Notes: generated by a model from the letters alone, not told the origin. 17,141 nucleotides of DNA from Dehalococcoidia bacterium (GCA_015661045.1 JACVQG010000020.1:1-17141), one strand, 5' to 3'. Counted from the first letter of the stretch, positions 8,700-16,672 are shown. Numbers and translations: made by a program.

Positions 8700-8708
8700 T
8701 GATATAAT
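8700..8708 (+). promoter_or_regulatory. Extended -10 promoter of the toxin-antitoxin pair
   Basis: TGATATAAT is an exact TGn-TATAAT extended -10 element; no good -35 box is needed for this class. Transcription would start near 8715, about 20 bases before the antitoxin ATG. Confidence 0.5.
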
Positions 8709-8736
8709 AGTGGCAGAAAAGTCGTAGGGGGTGTTG

Positions 8737-8967
8737 ATGATTACAAAGACGAAGGAACTGAGGGAGACCACGGCGGAGCAGTTCTGGGAAGATTACTCTA
8801 AACTTAAACCGGCAGACCGCAGGGCTGTGGCTGAACGAATTCTGCTGGATAAAGAAGTTTCCGAGGACTTCATAGACCATGTACTAATCAAGAAGGCAAA
8901 ACAGGTCAAAGGCAAATCTGTCTCCCTGAAGGAATACAAAGCAAGATTGCAGAAGGGGAAACCTTAG
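8737..8967 (+). CDS. Putative antitoxin of a RelE/ParE-type toxin-antitoxin pair
   Basis: A 76-residue, mostly helical, charged protein placed directly before a RelE/ParE-like toxin. GTG 8731 and TTG 8734 are in frame, but ATG 8737 is preferred because GTAGGGG ends 6 bases before it. The tail SVSLKEYKARLQKGKP is the kind of short basic C-terminal segment that RelB-like antitoxins use to wrap their toxin. I do not see a clear DNA-binding domain, so autoregulation is only assumed. The toxin begins three bases after this stop and in the same frame, so the pair is a tight two-gene operon. The call rests largely on position and size. Confidence 0.75.
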   Translation: MITKTKELRETTAEQFWEDYSKLKPADRRAVAERILLDKEVSEDFIDHVLIKKAKQVKGKSVSLKEYKARLQKGKP

Positions 8968-8970
8968 CCT

Positions 8971-9222
8971 TTGTATAGCGTCATTCTGACGCCAGCCGCC
9001 CAGCGGGACTTGAAGAAGTTGCCGTCTACCCTTGAGAAGCGGGCCATGGCGGCGCTGGATCGCTTGAAAAAAGACCCGCGGGAACCCGGCGTGAAGAAAC
9101 TCAAGGGACAAAAGAACGAATGGCGTGTCCGTGTCGGTGATTACCGAATCCTCTTTACCATTGATGATGCCAAATGGGTTGTTCAGGTCTATCGCATCGG
9201 TCCCAGGAGTGCAGTTTATTGA
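8971..9222 (+). CDS. RelE/ParE-family toxin
   Basis: An 83-residue protein with the standard RelE/ParE layout: YSVILTPAAQRDLKKLP at the N-terminus, DRLKKDPREPGVKKLKG in the middle, and WRVRVGDYRILFTIDD followed by VVQVYRIGPRSAVY at the C-terminus. RelE-type members cleave mRNA at the ribosome; ParE-type members inhibit gyrase. The conserved basic and aromatic residues (RVRVGDYR, R near the C-terminus) fit the RelE side slightly better, but I cannot decide. The start is TTG, three bases after the antitoxin stop, with AGAAGGGG further upstream; a weak start is usual for a toxin that must be kept below its antitoxin. Confidence 0.85.
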   Translation: MYSVILTPAAQRDLKKLPSTLEKRAMAALDRLKKDPREPGVKKLKGQKNEWRVRVGDYRILFTIDDAKWVVQVYRIGPRSAVY

Positions 9223-9264
9223 GTTCAGAAAAAACTAATCCTTGAAAGGGGATTGAAGCGGAAG

Positions 9265-9285
9265 AGATAGAGAATTGAGACAGAG
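9265..9285 (+). repeat. 21-base spacer repeat, copy 2
   Basis: An exact second copy of the 21-base spacer at 7384-7404. It now lies between the toxin gene and the DUF433 gene, far from any intact solute-binding-protein gene. Together with the scar at 9555-9598 it suggests that this region once held a further copy of that gene's flank. Confidence 0.7.
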
Positions 9286-9316
9286 GGGGGATGTGGCATG
9301 CAGGAGGTAAGGAAAA

Positions 9317-9550
9317 GTGAAATTTAGCCGAATTACTGTTAACCCTGAGCAGATGGGGGGTGTACCTTGCATACGTGGCTTACGCATACCTGTAGCTACA
9401 GTGGTGGGAATGGTCGCTGACGGAATGAGTAAGGCCGAAATCCTGCAAGCCTATCCAGACCTAGAGGCAGAGGATATTCGTGAAGCCTTGCGTTACGCTG
9501 CCGAAGCAGTGCGGGAGCGAGAACTGCCTCTGGTACCAATAGGTGGCTAA
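9317..9550 (+). CDS. DUF433 (VapB45-like) antitoxin-type protein
   Basis: A 77-residue protein with the DUF433 pattern: RITVNPEQMGGVPCIRGLRIPV, then a helix-turn-helix-like GMSKAEILQAYPDLEAEDIREALRYAAE. DUF433 proteins are usually the DNA-binding antitoxin partners of a DUF5615 PIN-like toxin that follows directly. The start is GTG 9317 behind AGGAGGTAAGGA, a strong Shine-Dalgarno sequence. No DUF5615-like frame follows: after the stop there is only a gene scar and then the promoter of the next operon. It therefore looks like an orphan antitoxin, or one whose toxin was lost. Cytoplasmic; presumably autoregulatory. Confidence 0.85.
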   Translation: MKFSRITVNPEQMGGVPCIRGLRIPVATVVGMVADGMSKAEILQAYPDLEAEDIREALRYAAEAVRERELPLVPIGG

Positions 9551-9554
9551 TTAA

Positions 9555-9598
9555 GAAAAGGCAACACAGATGTTCCAGGAAAAAATTGTTTGACAAAC
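9555..9598 (+). pseudogene. Scar of a third solute-binding-protein gene (3' end only)
   Basis: These 44 bases align with 8530-8572, the 3' end of solute-binding copy 2. They share GATGTTCCAGGAAAAA and TTTGACAAAC, with four substitutions before the first block and one extra base between the two blocks. The first part, AAAAGGCAACACA, also resembles the leader just before ATG 6234 (AAAGGCAACACATG). The simplest reading is a copy whose coding region was deleted between similar short sequences, leaving leader fused to tail. Confidence 0.6.
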
Positions 9599-9600
9599 AA
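9586..9600 (+). repeat. 15-base perfect palindrome upstream of the operon
   Basis: TTGTTTG-A-CAAACAA, about 60 bases before the -35 box at 9660. It overlaps the gene scar, so it may be a chance product of mutation in the scar, or an operator for a repressor of the following operon. Confidence 0.35.
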
Positions 9601-9659
9601 TGATGGCTATTATTTCTCCCCGTTTAATAGGGCATTTTACTTTCCAGGGCACATTTTTA

Positions 9660-9688
9660 TTGACAGCTCAAAAGATATGCGCTATATT
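9660..9688 (+). promoter_or_regulatory. Near-consensus sigma-70 promoter of the five-gene ATPase/helicase operon
   Basis: TTGACA (9660-9665), exactly 17 bases, then TATATT (9683-9688). Transcription would start near 9695. The region around it is clearly more AT-rich than the flanking genes. This is the best promoter in the window. Confidence 0.75.
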
Positions 9689-9745
9689 TTCAACGAACTT
9701 TCTATATCCCTGAAAAAATATTCCAAACATGACTGCCTATTTAAC

Positions 9746-9751
9746 AGGAGG
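9746..9751 (+). promoter_or_regulatory. Shine-Dalgarno sequence deciding the start of the first operon gene
   Basis: AGGAGG lies 4 bases before GTG 9756. The alternative ATG 9729, nine codons upstream, has no Shine-Dalgarno sequence, so GTG 9756 is preferred. Confidence 0.55.
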
Positions 9752-9755
9752 ACAC

Positions 9756-10565
9756 GTGGAAGAAAACCAGAGACCTACGCTGGAAAAGGCATTGGCGAAA
9801 ACCGAGGAAGATGCCAATGCCAGTCTCAAGGCAGCACAAGCCGTTGTTACTGTATTGAGAAGGTTCCATAAGGCCGCCACGTTGGGGAATCTCCGGGATT
9901 TGCATAATGCAATAGAAGCAGCGGAAAAGGCCGAGTTAGGGCTGCGGCAGCAGATTGCCACCTCCAAAGCTGGGTGGGACTTCAACGAAGAAGCATACCT
10001 GGGGGATGGCTCGTTTACAAGGGAGATCCTGGATATTGCCAGACAAAAAGGGGTAGGTATCTTTGAAAGGGACGATAGGCTTTATTGCTACCCTGTACTT
10101 ATTCGAGTTTCGGCCAGTGAGCGCGCCGTTCTGATAGACAAGGTCAGGGAGAAGAGGCTACGGCCTGCCGTTCTGGTCGATCACCTGAAGGAATTACAGA
10201 AGAGGCCGCCCCGCTTTAGTCCGGGGGTTTTCTTGGAAGCCCTTTACGAGGCTTATGGTATGGCTGTGAAGTCAAGGGCCAAAGACCTTGTATCTGTTTC
10301 TGGAACAGTGATTCCACTGCTGGAAATCTACGACTTATTTACACTTCTGCCTGGGCAGTCCAGGGAATATCAGAGGCAAGAATTCGCCAGGGACGTCTAT
10401 CTCCTTGACCGCAGCGGAGTTGCGGCCACTAAGAACGGCGCTAATGTGAGTTTTCCTGCCAGTACTGGCACTAAAGCGCTGAGCCGTACCCTCAGCGTTA
10501 TCAATGAGCATGGGGAGGAAAAGAGGTATTACGGGATAGCTTTTTTGGCGCCCGGTAAGGAGTAG
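9756..10565 (+). CDS. Helical protein of unknown family, first gene of the ATPase/helicase operon
   Basis: I do not recognise this 269-residue protein. The first 75 residues are charged and helical, with a heptad-like look (EKALAKTEEDANASLKAAQAVV, then AIEAAEKAELGLRQQI), suggesting a coiled coil or helical bundle. A central part, SFTREILDIARQKGVGIFERDDRLYCYPVLIRV, reads like a winged-helix segment ending in a beta hairpin. The C-terminal third (YQRQEFARDVYLLDRSGV, then KALSRTLSVINEHGEEKRYYGIAFL) is mixed. No signal peptide or catalytic motif is visible. GTG 9756 is chosen over ATG 9729 because of AGGAGG. The gene ends 5 bases before the next start and carries that gene's Shine-Dalgarno sequence. 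A DNA-binding or scaffold role is only a guess from position. Confidence 0.8.
   Translation: MEENQRPTLEKALAKTEEDANASLKAAQAVVTVLRRFHKAATLGNLRDLHNAIEAAEKAELGLRQQIATSKAGWDFNEEAYLGDGSFTREILDIARQKGVGIFERDDRLYCYPVLIRVSASERAVLIDKVREKRLRPAVLVDHLKELQKRPPRFSPGVFLEALYEAYGMAVKSRAKDLVSVSGTVIPLLEIYDLFTLLPGQSREYQRQEFARDVYLLDRSGVAATKNGANVSFPASTGTKALSRTLSVINEHGEEKRYYGIAFLAPGKE
10557..10562 (+). promoter_or_regulatory. Shine-Dalgarno sequence placing the true start of the frameshifted P-loop-like gene
   Basis: AAGGAG at the end of the preceding gene lies 8 bases before GTG 10571. The long downstream frame has no ribosome-binding site at its first possible start (GTG 10710), so translation most likely begins at 10571 in a different frame. 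Confidence 0.7.
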
Positions 10566-10570
10566 CACAC

Positions 10571-11519
10571 GTGCCTGCCTATTTGAAACCACAGGAATGG
10601 CTCTCAGTGTTGCGAACGGAGTACTTGCAGAGCTTCATTCTTTGAGACCGTAGAGATAAAAACTGGACTCCAGAAGCTAGCCGGAGAAAGTGGCTTCCTT
10701 TTTGCTTCCGTGGATGCCTCGGCCACGAAAATTCATCTGATCGAGCATATCTTTTTTCAGGTAGCCCGGCAGGTGGACTGGGAGGGTCTGGCCTATTCCT
10801 TCCTGTGCCGCTCTTTGGAAGGACACTACAAGTTGCCCGATAATCGGGAACAGTTCAACCTTAAGAACCTAGCCTTAATTAACGAGTATGACGAGCCGGA
10901 AATGCGCAGAGTCATCAATGAGCGACTGAAGAAGGCGTTGTACCAGGACTACGCTATGACGCAGGAGTTCAGGCTTGCCATGGTCAGATTATGCCAGGCC
11001 CAGCTTGACCCAGCAGAAGTTAGCGCGGAGCTTTGCGACACGGTAAAAAGCTGGTTGCGGGGCGAATTGCGCCGCATGTCTGCCCTGAAACCAGCTTTAA
11101 TATTCCAGAGGATTGGCCGGCACAATGCCCGACACTTGCTATTTTCGCTATCCCACTGGCTGAGAATCAGCGGCCATAACGGTCTGGTCCTCGTACTGGA
11201 TATCTCACGATATCTGCAGGAACGTCCCAAAGGGCACGTTGAGACTCTATACTACAGTAAGCCTATGGTGTTGGATTGCTATGAAGTGCTCAGGCAGTTT
11301 ATTGACGAGACCGATGAAGCGGAATTCCTCTTTACCGTCGTCTTAGCTCCTACACGATTCCTGAATGAGGATGAGAGGCGAAGCGTCCACTGGTATCAAG
11401 CATTGAAACTTAGAATCTGGAATGAGGTACACGACAGGGTACACGCTAATCCCTTGTCCCCTTTGGTGCGCGTTTCGTCATGCTCCCATACAGAGACGGA
11501 CAGGGGGCAGGGCTTATGA
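10571..11519 (+). CDS. P-loop-like subunit lacking Walker motifs, needs a +1 frame change near codon 24
   Basis: Translation from GTG 10571 gives PAYLKPQEWLSVLRTEYLQSFIL and then TGA (10643-10645). The rest of the protein is in the +1 frame, from GAG 10644 (ETVEIKTGLQKLAGESGF) to 11519, for 315 residues in total. The downstream frame is open back to 10587 but has no start before GTG 10710. The fusion matches my recollection of BrxC/BrxD-like N-termini (WL..L..EYL..FI...VK). The body aligns loosely with the next gene: a Walker A loop is absent between VEIKT and FASVDA, and the Walker B position reads LVLDIS (Asp210) with no glutamate. It is therefore probably a non-hydrolysing partner of the next ATPase. 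Whether the CTT-TGA site is recoded, mutated or an error is open. Confidence 0.75.
11502..11507 (+). promoter_or_regulatory. Shine-Dalgarno sequence deciding the ATPase start
   Basis: AGGGGG lies 8 bases before ATG 11516, which overlaps the previous stop as ATGA. The longer in-frame choice, ATG 11480, has no such site. Confidence 0.6.
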
Positions 11520-12571
11520 ACGCCGATATAAATACTCAGAGCCGCCGTGCCATAGAAGCCCTGCGAGCGGGAGTACCTAACCAGGATGCCGTTAGGGCGC
11601 TAGGCAGTTCACAGCCAGACCTGGAGAAGAGATTTAAGCAGCAATTACAAGCGGCCAAGGAGGGCTTCTCCGAGGGAAAACAAGCGGTGGGGATGCTGGT
11701 TACCGGTGGGTTTGGCTCAGGGAAGTCTCACCTGCTGGAACATTTCGAGCATGTCGCACTGGAGGAGAATTTTGTCTGTAGTAAGGTCGTCATCAGCAAA
11801 GAGACGCCGCTGTATGAACCGGCCAAGGTCTTCCGGTCGGCCATGCAGGATTGCCGTATTCCAGGGAAAAGGGGGACCGCTTTATCCGAGATAGCCAGCA
11901 GTCTCAAGTTCGATAGCCTTCTTTTCAGTGAATTCGAAAGGTGGGTGAACCAACCCGATGTGCCGCTCAGCTCGTGGTTTGCCGCCACGCTTTACCTGTA
12001 CCGCCATGAAAAACACGATGAAGAAATAAGAGACCGCATTATCCGTTTCTGGTCTGGCGACCCAATTGGCGTAGCTGAGCTTAAAAAATGGCTCAGGGAA
12101 ATAAATGAGGCAGCTTCTTATAAGATAGATAGGATATCCGTAAAAGAACTGGCGTTGCAGCGGTATTCTTTTGCACCACGGTTGATGGTGGCCGCCGGAT
12201 ACTCTGGTTGGGTTTTACTGATTGATGAGGTAGAGCTAATAGGCAGTTATTCTCTACGGCAGCGGGCCCGCTCCTACGCCGAATTAAGTAGATTCATGGG
12301 AAAGCTGGAAGGAGTCAGCGCGCCCGGCATGAGTTGTGTTTTGACCATAACCGATGATTTCCAGACTCGAGTCCTGGAAGAACGCAATGATGAGGAAAAG
12401 ATACCGGGCAAGTTGAGGGCAGGCGGCTCAGAACCTGACCTATTGTTGGCCAGCCAGGCTGAGCGGGGAATGCAACTAATACGCACCGGCAAAGTCCTGC
12501 TTGAGCCGCCAAACCCCGAAGTGATTAAGCAAACATACGAAAAGCTACGCAGCCTGTATGCCTCTGCTTAA
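11516..12571 (+). CDS. BrxC/BrxD-like (DUF2791) P-loop ATPase, C-terminus in another frame
   Basis: 351 residues to the stop at 12571. ATG 11516 overlaps the previous stop (ATGA) and begins at the family N-terminus, SRRAIEALRAGVPNQDAVRALG. Walker A is GGFGSGKS (64-71) and Walker B is VLLIDEVE (Asp237, Glu238), so the ATPase core is intact. The family comprises ATP-binding subunits of BREX and, from memory, of Shango-type anti-phage systems. The frame stops after EKLRSLYASA, but the expected family C-terminus (MRQHVKRWITEWDLKRLYPDY) follows in another frame. Adding one base at the TT of 12568-12569 would join them into about 411 residues. It is therefore truncated as read: a mutation, a sequence error, or two separately made pieces. 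The upstream partner is a motif-less relative. Confidence 0.85.
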   Translation: MNADINTQSRRAIEALRAGVPNQDAVRALGSSQPDLEKRFKQQLQAAKEGFSEGKQAVGMLVTGGFGSGKSHLLEHFEHVALEENFVCSKVVISKETPLYEPAKVFRSAMQDCRIPGKRGTALSEIASSLKFDSLLFSEFERWVNQPDVPLSSWFAATLYLYRHEKHDEEIRDRIIRFWSGDPIGVAELKKWLREINEAASYKIDRISVKELALQRYSFAPRLMVAAGYSGWVLLIDEVELIGSYSLRQRARSYAELSRFMGKLEGVSAPGMSCVLTITDDFQTRVLEERNDEEKIPGKLRAGGSEPDLLLASQAERGMQLIRTGKVLLEPPNPEVIKQTYEKLRSLYASA

Positions 12572-12750
12572 CATCCACAGTTATGCGCCAGCATGTAAAA
12601 AGATGGATAACAGAGTGGGACTTGAAGCGGCTCTACCCCGACTACAAACCCGATATGGAAGTAAAGGAACTCAGTCAAAGTTATGGGGAAAACCCAGACT
12701 TAGAAGCGCCGAGCGAAGATTCTCCCGAAAAAAACGAGCCCCGAGAGTAA
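12572..12750 (+). pseudogene. Frame-shifted C-terminal piece of the DUF2791-like ATPase
   Basis: In the frame of ATG 12583 this reads MRQHVKRWITEWDLKRLYPD followed by an acidic tail ending EKNEPRE and TAA at 12748-12750 (55 residues from the ATG). I recognise this as the usual C-terminal segment of the DUF2791-type ATPases, where it directly follows the part that ends the previous frame. No Shine-Dalgarno sequence precedes ATG 12583, so independent translation is unlikely. An overlapping frame at 12558-12764 is a shadow. Confidence 0.7.
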
Positions 12751-12768
12751 TCGGTCAGAAATAAATTT

Positions 12769-13308
12769 ATGCCAATTCCTTTTCGCGATGCCACAGAGCT
12801 TGAAGAACTTGGTGCGGCAGCCTACCTGAAAATAGAGGAGCAGCCGGCAGGTTACATGGGCGCTCTATTCTTAGTCAATGCCCGCAGCGAGCCTCTGGAG
12901 TTCACTTACACTCGTATAGAAACGCCTAATACCTTCCTGTGGCGTCCTGCTGATGTACGACGCCACGCCACCCGGAAACTTACCGCCTCGCTGCTATCCC
13001 TTTGCCCCCAGGCGCCGCGGCTGTTGCTGTGTCTGGCCGAGGAGGTGGATAGCGAATTGTTTTGCCATGACATACGGGTATCTATCCCCGTCTGCCGAAT
13101 TGCCCCTAAGCTAGCGGTGGTCCCATGTACCGGACAGGAGGCCAGAGATGAGGCGGAAGCTGATGAACCCCTGCATCTCTTCTGGTTTCCCGACAGGCCT
13201 ACTGAAGGTTCGGTAGAGCAGAGGCTAATTCATCAACTTTCTGAATATAAATTACTGCTGGAGCCATTTAACAGAGCGGCAGCAGGCATCCGCGAAGTTT
13301 ATAAGTAG
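12769..13308 (+). CDS. Small protein of unknown family between ATPase and helicase
   Basis: A 179-residue soluble protein with no recognisable motif. It looks like a compact alpha/beta fold: GYMGALFLVNARSEPLEFTY reads as beta strands, and FLWRPADVRRHATRKLTASL as a helix with several arginines. An acidic stretch (EARDEAEADEP) precedes HLFWFPDRP, and the C-terminus is helical. ATG 12769 lies 18 bases after the end of the ATPase C-terminal piece and has no clear Shine-Dalgarno sequence, so translational coupling is likely. It ends 7 bases before the preferred helicase start. Its fixed place between two nucleotide-driven enzymes suggests a dedicated adaptor or recognition subunit, but this is inferred from context only. 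Confidence 0.8.
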   Translation: MPIPFRDATELEELGAAAYLKIEEQPAGYMGALFLVNARSEPLEFTYTRIETPNTFLWRPADVRRHATRKLTASLLSLCPQAPRLLLCLAEEVDSELFCHDIRVSIPVCRIAPKLAVVPCTGQEARDEAEADEPLHLFWFPDRPTEGSVEQRLIHQLSEYKLLLEPFNRAAAGIREVYK

Positions 13309-13315
13309 GTTGGTA

Positions 13316-15160
13316 ATGGAGAATTGGTGGAAGGCTAGGGATGAGGTGAGGGAGCCTCGGGCGCGCTGGCTAGGGTTTTTCTCCCGCAAGCTACCCCTAT
13401 TAGAACACGGACCAAAGCGGCTGACCGTTCCACTTTTAAGGGTACTGACAGGCCAATCGGTAACTGGTGGTAGTTCCAGCCTGACCGCAGTCAATATCTG
13501 TGCAGCCATGGTGCAACATGAAACCAGTAGCCTTTTTGCCCCTGGTCGCACCAAAGAACCAGGGCGGGGTACGGTTTGCCTGGCCGAAGTTTTGTTAAAT
13601 GAAAAAACGCCGGTTTCGCCTGCTACGCCAGCCACGGTAGAAGATCAGATTTGGGAGAAACTAAAACTTAAAGGCTCCGAGCCACAGATTCCCTTAGCCA
13701 AACGACTGGCTTACCTGCTTCAGCCGCCCAGGGAATCTCTCCTTTCATCTGAAGGACCTTTGCAATGGCCCGCAACCTTTTTCCCCTACCAGGTAGAAGG
13801 CATCGAATCACTAATTTCCGGGGAAGCCCTGTTGCTGGCAGACGATATGGGATTAGGCAAAACTATACAGGCCATTGCTGCCATCCGTATCTTAATCCAT
13901 CGGCACCAAATAGAAAGTGCCCTGGTTGTTGTCCCAGCAGGCCTAATTACTCAATGGAGAAAAGAGTTGCGCTCCTGGGCGCCGGAGTTGCGGATTTCTA
14001 CAGTACAAGGACCTGTTGGCGAAAGGGCCTACCAGTGGTCGTCGCCTGCCCACGTTTACTTGACCAGCTACGAAACACTGCGAGGGGATTTCACTGCTAA
14101 CCCGCAGTCACCGCCTCGGCGGAAAATCTGGGACGTGGTTATTCTTGACGAAGCTCAGAAGATAAAGAACCGCGATACAGAGGTCAGTCGCAAGTGCAAG
14201 CTTGTTCCACGGTTCCGGGCATGGGTCTTAACCGGGACGCCTCTCGAAAACACTTCTGACGACCTGGCCTCAATCCTGGAGTTTACCCGGCCTTTAGGTC
14301 AGGAAGAGAAACCCCCGCGACTAACACCAGGGCCTGCAATGCTGGAAATTCATAGAAGGCTACAATTGCGGCGAAAAAAGGCCGATGTCCTGCCACAATT
14401 GCCCCCCAAGACAATCTCCGCTATTGCCTTGCCTTTGTCAGGAGAACAACGTTATACCTACGATAAGGCTGAAAAAGAAGGGATCTTGCAACTAAAGGAA
14501 AAAGGTCAGTCTGTACGCATCGAAAATGTCCTGGAGCTTATTTTAAGGCTCAAACAAATCTGCAATTTTTGCCCCCGGACGGGCCAGTCAACAAAGCTAG
14601 AAGATATCCAGAATCGCCTCACAACTCTTGTATCAGAGGGCCACCGCGCGCTTATCTTTTCCCAATTCACCGATGTTAGATTTGGCGTCCAGGCGATTGC
14701 CAGCAAACTTGGGACATTTCACCCCATGCTTTTTACAGGCGACATTTCTCTGCAACAAAGAAGCGTCATTATTGAGAGATTCAAGTCAGATCCTGGCTAT
14801 AAGGTGCTGGTGCTCTCATTACGCGCCGGGGGACAGGGTCTAAATCTTCAGGAAGCATCGTATGTATTTCATTTTGACCGCTGGTGGAACCCGGCTGTAG
14901 AGCATCAGGCCGAGGACCGTACACACCGCCTGGGGCAAACATCCCCTGTCCATATTTACAAATATACCTGTGAAGATACAATTGAAGATAGGATTGAACA
15001 AATCATCCAGGAAAAGCAGAAGCTCTTTGACGAGCTTGTAGACGATGTATCTATAGATTTGAAATCTCGCCTGACTGCGGGCGAGTTATTTGGGCTTTTC
15101 GGATTGACGCCGCCATCCAGCTTAACCAATCCAGAACGAGATCAGAATCAGCTACATTAA
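13316..15160 (+). CDS. SNF2-family (SWI2/SNF2) DNA helicase/translocase
   Basis: 614 residues from ATG 13316; TTG 13310 is a possible start two codons earlier. All SNF2 motifs are visible: FPYQVEG (156-162), motif I ADDMGLGKT (GLGKT 179-183), Ia VVPAGLITQW, motif II DEAQ (278-281), III LTGTPLEN, IV ALIFSQF, V LSLRAGGQGLNLQEA and VI QAEDRTHRLGQ (531-541). The enzyme should be an ATP-driven duplex-DNA translocase. The first 150 residues match nothing I know and may be the system-specific domain. The core resembles the SNF2 subunits of DISARM (DrmD) and stand-alone bacterial RapA/HepA-like proteins. It is the last gene of the operon and appears fully intact, unlike the two ATPase-type genes before it. 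Confidence 0.93.
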   Translation: MENWWKARDEVREPRARWLGFFSRKLPLLEHGPKRLTVPLLRVLTGQSVTGGSSSLTAVNICAAMVQHETSSLFAPGRTKEPGRGTVCLAEVLLNEKTPVSPATPATVEDQIWEKLKLKGSEPQIPLAKRLAYLLQPPRESLLSSEGPLQWPATFFPYQVEGIESLISGEALLLADDMGLGKTIQAIAAIRILIHRHQIESALVVVPAGLITQWRKELRSWAPELRISTVQGPVGERAYQWSSPAHVYLTSYETLRGDFTANPQSPPRRKIWDVVILDEAQKIKNRDTEVSRKCKLVPRFRAWVLTGTPLENTSDDLASILEFTRPLGQEEKPPRLTPGPAMLEIHRRLQLRRKKADVLPQLPPKTISAIALPLSGEQRYTYDKAEKEGILQLKEKGQSVRIENVLELILRLKQICNFCPRTGQSTKLEDIQNRLTTLVSEGHRALIFSQFTDVRFGVQAIASKLGTFHPMLFTGDISLQQRSVIIERFKSDPGYKVLVLSLRAGGQGLNLQEASYVFHFDRWWNPAVEHQAEDRTHRLGQTSPVHIYKYTCEDTIEDRIEQIIQEKQKLFDELVDDVSIDLKSRLTAGELFGLFGLTPPSSLTNPERDQNQLH

Positions 15161-15278
15161 GCATTCCTCCACAAGCCTCCTGTCTTCTTTATACTTAGTG
15201 ACCCCGGTTAATAATAAACTGCTTATACCTTTTTACCCCACCCTGAGATGCTTTGGGATGTGTTGGACAGCATGACAA

Positions 15279-16672
<1,394 letters not shown>

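Noticed and set aside
9590..9871. 93-residue frame starting in the gene scar
   Set aside because: It runs across the promoter and the Shine-Dalgarno sequence of the operon's first gene and ends inside it in another frame.
12558..12764. 68-residue frame after the ATPase
   Set aside because: Its sequence is basic and low in information, while another frame over the same bases encodes the recognisable ATPase C-terminus ending at 12750.
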